From positions 18,395-82,394 of the forward strand of contig JAYZEN010000010.1 in NCBI GenBank assembly GCA_036337295.1: 64,000 nt of DNA, written 5' to 3'. The notes under the pieces are model-generated. The model did no database searches and was not told the DNA's origin. It saw only the letters and a list, made by a program, of their open reading frames with translations. Position 1 is the stretch's first letter. Each line of letters begins with the position of its first letter. The position numbers were made by a program, and so were the translations under genes. Below, piece by piece: positions 61,143 to 64,000 of this stretch. This stretch comes from Ketobacter sp036337295. GTDB lineage: Bacteria > Pseudomonadota > Gammaproteobacteria > Pseudomonadales > Ketobacteraceae.

Positions 61143-63124
61143 AGATCCTGCATTCCGATGTGCTGGTGATCGGAGGTGGTCTGGCGGGATTGCGCACCGC
61201 TATTGGTGCCCGGCGCCGGGGTTTGGACGTGTCCATTCTGTCACTGGTGCCGCCGAAACGATCCCATTCCGCCGCGGCCCAAGGGGGTATGCAGGCCAGC
61301 CTGGCCAATGCGGTAAAAGGTTATGGCGACAATGAAGACGTGCATTTTGCCGACACCGTACGCGGCAGCGACTGGGGTGCGGATCAGGATGTGGTGCGCA
61401 TGTTCGTGCATATGGCGCCCAAGGCCGTGCGGGAACTGGCCCACTGGGGTGTGCCCTGGAACCGGGTACAGGGAGGCAAACACAACGTCATCATCAATGG
61501 CCAACCGGTAACGCTGGAAGAATCCGAAGCCGCCCACGGCCTGATTACCGCACGTAATTTTGGTGGCACCGCCAAGTGGCGCACCTGTTATGTGGCGGAC
61601 GGCACCGGCCATTCCATGTTGTACAACGTCAGCGACCAGGCCATCGCCGCCAACATTCCGGTATTGGAACGCACCGAAGCCATGGCCCTCATCCACGACG
61701 GCCAGCGCTGTTACGGCGCCATCGTGCGCAACCTGATCACCGGCGAACTGTTTGCCCACACCGCCAACGCCACCTGCATTGCCACCGGCGGCTTCGGCCG
61801 CATCTATCGCATCAGCACCAATGCCGTCATCAACGAAGGCATGGGGGCCGCCATCGCCCTGGAAACCGGTGTCGCCACCCTCGGCAATATGGAAGCGGTG
61901 CAGTTTCATCCCACCGGCATTTTCCCCGCCGGCATTCTGGTGACGGAAGGCTGTCGCGGCGACGGCGGCCTGTTGCTGGATGGTGAGGGTCATCGCTTTA
62001 TGCCGGATTACGAACCGGAAAAAGCCGAACTGGCCTCCCGCGATGTGGTGGCCCGCCATATGGAATACCACATCAAACAGGGCAAAGGCGCCCGCTCCCG
62101 TTTTGGCGAACACCTGTGGCTGGACATCCGCCTGTTGGGGGAACAGCACATTAATCACAAACTGCGGGAAGTGAAAGAGATCTGCCAATACTTTCTGGGC
62201 ATCAACCCGGTTCATGATCTGATTCCCGTACGCCCGGCGCAACATTATTCCATGGGTGGCATCCGCACCGATGCCCACGGCCAGAGCCCACAACTGCAAG
62301 GCCTGTTCGCCTGTGGCGAAGCCGCCTGTTGGGACATGCACGGCTTTAACCGACTGGGTGGCAATTCCGTGGCGGAAACCGTGGTGGCGGGCATGATCGT
62401 GGGGGAATCCATTGCCGATTATTGTTTATCGGAAGCAGGGCAGGGAATGATTGATACCGCACTGGTGAAACGCTTTTTGCAGCAGGAGCAGGATGCTTTG
62501 GATGGCATCTGCGCATCGAAAGGCACAGAAAAAGCCAGTGAGCTGATCAAACAAATGCAAACCCTGATGACTGATTGCGTGGGCATTTATCGGGATGGCA
62601 CCAACCTGCAAACCGCTGTCAGCGAACTGCAATCGTTATTAGAGCGTAGCGAAAGGGTCGGCCTGCAATCCAACGCTCCCGGTGTAAATCCGGAACTGGT
62701 AATGGCCTATCGCCTGCCGCGCATGTTAAAGCTGGCCCTGTGTGTAGCCCAGGGTGCATTGAATCGTACCGAAAGCCGCGGCGCCCACACCCGACTGGAT
62801 TATCCGCAACGGGATGACAGCCAGTGGTTAAAGCGCACCTTGGCCAGCTGGCCGTTGGGTGCATCCAGCCCAACGTTGAACTACGAACCCATCGACATCA
62901 TGAAAATGGAATTGCCACCGGGTTGGCGCGGCTATGGCAAAAAGGATTTTATTCCCCATCCGGATGCAGACACCCGCCAACAGCAGGTAGATGCCATTCA
63001 CCGTGAGACGCAAAATCGTTTCGAGCGTCAGCAGGCGCTGCTGCCGTTTCACCACCTGTTGCCCGAGAAATTCCACCAGAACAACGCCCGCTTTCAGGAA
63101 AACAGCGAAGGGGAATCCCCATGA
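61139..63124 (+). CDS. frdA: Fumarate reductase/succinate dehydrogenase flavoprotein subunit
   Basis: 661 aa from the ATG overlapping the frdC stop; the open frame extends 136 codons further upstream, but that is inside frdC. Rossmann motif VIGGGLAGLRTA; covalent FAD site His43 (RSHSAAAQGG). Substrate and capping-domain features: AVQFHPTGIFPAG, HYSMGGIRTD and FACGEAACWDMHGFNRLGGN SVAETVV. The length fits the epsilon/Wolinella-type FrdA (about 655), longer than E. coli SdhA. Catalyses fumarate to succinate or the reverse at the cytoplasmic face. Couples translationally with frdB (ATGA). Confidence 0.95.
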   Translation: MKILHSDVLVIGGGLAGLRTAIGARRRGLDVSILSLVPPKRSHSAAAQGGMQASLANAVKGYGDNEDVHFADTVRGSDWGADQDVVRMFVHMAPKAVRELAHWGVPWNRVQGGKHNVIINGQPVTLEESEAAHGLITARNFGGTAKWRTCYVADGTGHSMLYNVSDQAIAANIPVLERTEAMALIHDGQRCYGAIVRNLITGELFAHTANATCIATGGFGRIYRISTNAVINEGMGAAIALETGVATLGNMEAVQFHPTGIFPAGILVTEGCRGDGGLLLDGEGHRFMPDYEPEKAELASRDVVARHMEYHIKQGKGARSRFGEHLWLDIRLLGEQHINHKLREVKEICQYFLGINPVHDLIPVRPAQHYSMGGIRTDAHGQSPQLQGLFACGEAACWDMHGFNRLGGNSVAETVVAGMIVGESIADYCLSEAGQGMIDTALVKRFLQQEQDALDGICASKGTEKASELIKQMQTLMTDCVGIYRDGTNLQTAVSELQSLLERSERVGLQSNAPGVNPELVMAYRLPRMLKLALCVAQGALNRTESRGAHTRLDYPQRDDSQWLKRTLASWPLGASSPTLNYEPIDIMKMELPPGWRGYGKKDFIPHPDADTRQQQVDAIHRETQNRFERQQALLPFHHLLPEKFHQNNARFQENSEGESP

Positions 63125-63882
63125 CCCAAGACAGCAAACAGCGTATTCCTGTAAATGAATCGGAAACCAATAGTCGACAACTGACCTTTGAAATATTCCG
63201 TTTCAACCCGCAGGACCCGGGCAGCAACCCCCACTTTGAAACCTTCAACCTGGAAGAAACCGCAGGCATGACGCTGTTCATCGCCCTCAACCTGCTGCGT
63301 GAAGAACAGGACCCCAGCCTGCAATTTGATTTTGTCTGCCGTGCCGGCATCTGCGGCAGCTGTGCCATGCTAATCAACGGCCGACCTGACCTGGCGTGCC
63401 GCACGTTGACCCAAGCCCTGCCCACCACCATCCGCTTGGCACCGTTACCGGTGTTCGAACTGATTGGGGATTTATCAGTGAACACCGGTAAATGGATGCA
63501 CGGCATGAGCGAACGATTGCAGACCTGGGTGCACACCGAAACCGAACCAGATCTTGATGCCATGGAAGCGGCCATGGAGCCTGCCCTGGCCGAACAGATC
63601 TATGAGTTGGAGCGCTGTATTGAATGCGGATGTTGTGTAGCGGGTTGTGGCACGGCCGTGATGCGGGAAGCATTTGTGGGAGCAGTGGGGTTGAACAAGA
63701 TGGCGCGATTTCACCTGGACCCCAGGGATCAACGCGACGACGGCGCCTTTTATGAGTTGATAGGCAATGATGACGGAATTTTTGGTTGTATGTCGTTGAT
63801 GGGGTGTCAGGATGTGTGTCCGAAGGAATTGCCGTTACAGACGCAGTTGGCGTTTTTGCGTGGTGTTCCCCACAAAAAGTAG
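63121..63882 (+). CDS. frdB: Fumarate reductase/succinate dehydrogenase iron-sulfur subunit
   Basis: 253 aa. [2Fe-2S] ligands Cys73, 78, 81 and 93 (CRAGICGSC...C). [4Fe-4S] Cys166, 169, 172 and 233; [3Fe-4S] Cys176, 223 and 229 (CIECGCCVAGCG; CMSLMGCQDVCPK). All three clusters can form. The spacing and the GCC variant agree with Wolinella-type FrdB. The end, GVPHKK and TAG, lies within a sequence that looks like the terminal inverted repeat of the adjoining IS3-type element, so the natural C-terminus may have been replaced by a few IS-encoded residues. Confidence 0.95.
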   Translation: MTQDSKQRIPVNESETNSRQLTFEIFRFNPQDPGSNPHFETFNLEETAGMTLFIALNLLREEQDPSLQFDFVCRAGICGSCAMLINGRPDLACRTLTQALPTTIRLAPLPVFELIGDLSVNTGKWMHGMSERLQTWVHTETEPDLDAMEAAMEPALAEQIYELERCIECGCCVAGCGTAVMREAFVGAVGLNKMARFHLDPRDQRDDGAFYELIGNDDGIFGCMSLMGCQDVCPKELPLQTQLAFLRGVPHKK

Positions 63883-63887
63883 ACACT
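63864..63887 (-). repeat. Candidate terminal inverted repeat of the IS3-family element
   Basis: TGTTCCCCACAAAAAGTAGA and the following CACT start with TG and contain AAAAAGT.GACAC, as in IS150/IS3-group ends. It lies at the expected place just outside the transposase stop and inside the last codons of frdB. The other end of the element is outside the window. Confidence 0.45.
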
Positions 63888-63891
63888 CTAA

Positions 63892-64000
63892 CTATGCAGC
63901 CATAGCGGCTGCTTCCTCATATTCAACGGGGCTCACCCCATTGTTTGCTGAGTGCCTTCTCTTACGGTTATAAAATATCTCAATATAAGCAAATATACCC
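63892..64000 (-). mobile_element. IS3-family transposase (OrfB, integrase core) 3' end, truncated by the window edge
   Basis: Minus-strand translation gives AYIEIFYNRKRRHSANNGVS, then PVEYEEAAAMAA and stop: the standard C-terminus of IS3-family OrfB proteins (YIxxFYNxxRxHSxxGxxSPxxFE). About 35 codons are visible. The complete element would extend past the right end of the window. Confidence 0.93.

Overview
The window reads as chromosome of a free-living, probably marine or salt-adapted Gram-negative bacterium, most likely a gammaproteobacterium. The support is a seven-subunit Mrp/Pha Na+/H+ antiporter, many lipoproteins with CGGG-type lipoboxes, an exosortase system, an E. coli-like arfB and a GGDEF/EAL receptor. 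This lineage is inferred from gene content, as no rRNA or other phylogenetic marker is present. Base composition is moderately GC-rich, with clear AT-rich patches at about 7.4-11.7 kb and 53.7-54.4 kb.

Layout. 1-1.2 kb: 3' part of selO. 1.3-7.2 kb: mrpA(B)CDEFG operon, mostly translationally coupled. 7.2-12.1 kb: AT-rich accessory island holding a membrane protein and an 894-aa nuclease-NACHT NTPase. It is flanked by gene relics: an ABC exporter tail on the left and a frameshifted AraC-type regulator on the right. 12.1-18.6 kb: DJ-1/PfpI protein, a 41-bp tandem repeat, and an exosortase neighbourhood. That neighbourhood contains a VPEIS-tailed secreted protein, a large lipoprotein, a VPEID-CTERM substrate with a candidate sigma-54 promoter, and the exosortase E/CPBP-protease fusion xrtE. 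18.7-28.4 kb: cell-surface cluster (HELFH metalloprotease-like lipoprotein, LVIVD propeller lipoprotein, outer-membrane barrel), a convergent Ser/Thr kinase and a lipoprotein. 28.5-32.7 kb: complete sugar ABC importer. 32.8-33.9 kb: gap with a bidirectional terminator.

33.9-38.7 kb: vWA lipoprotein and multi-TM coiled-coil protein, divergent from an unusual response regulator/HATPase kinase pair. 38.7-42 kb: NmrA-like reductase, AraC regulator, VOC protein, lipoprotein. 42.2-46.2 kb: 1334-aa KAP-like membrane NTPase with a TPR-like region. 46.3-49.9 kb: NMT1-CHASE-PAS-GGDEF-EAL receptor. 50-53.6 kb: Bax1-I protein, ParA-like ATPase, arfB, GlxA-type AraC regulator, a 52-aa membrane protein. 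53.7-58.4 kb: small hypotheticals, nucleotidyltransferase, secreted proteins and a YcnI-like copper protein. 58.7-60.3 kb: Tat-exported PhoX-family protein with a possible PHO box. 60.4-63.9 kb: frdCAB, a B-type di-heme fumarate reductase/succinate dehydrogenase. 63.9-64 kb: end of an IS3-family element abutting or invading the frdB 3' end.

The best candidates for something new are the nuclease-NACHT gene in its relic-bounded island, the KAP/TPR NTPase, the vWA/membrane/two-component module, and the exosortase E locus with a possible second substrate.
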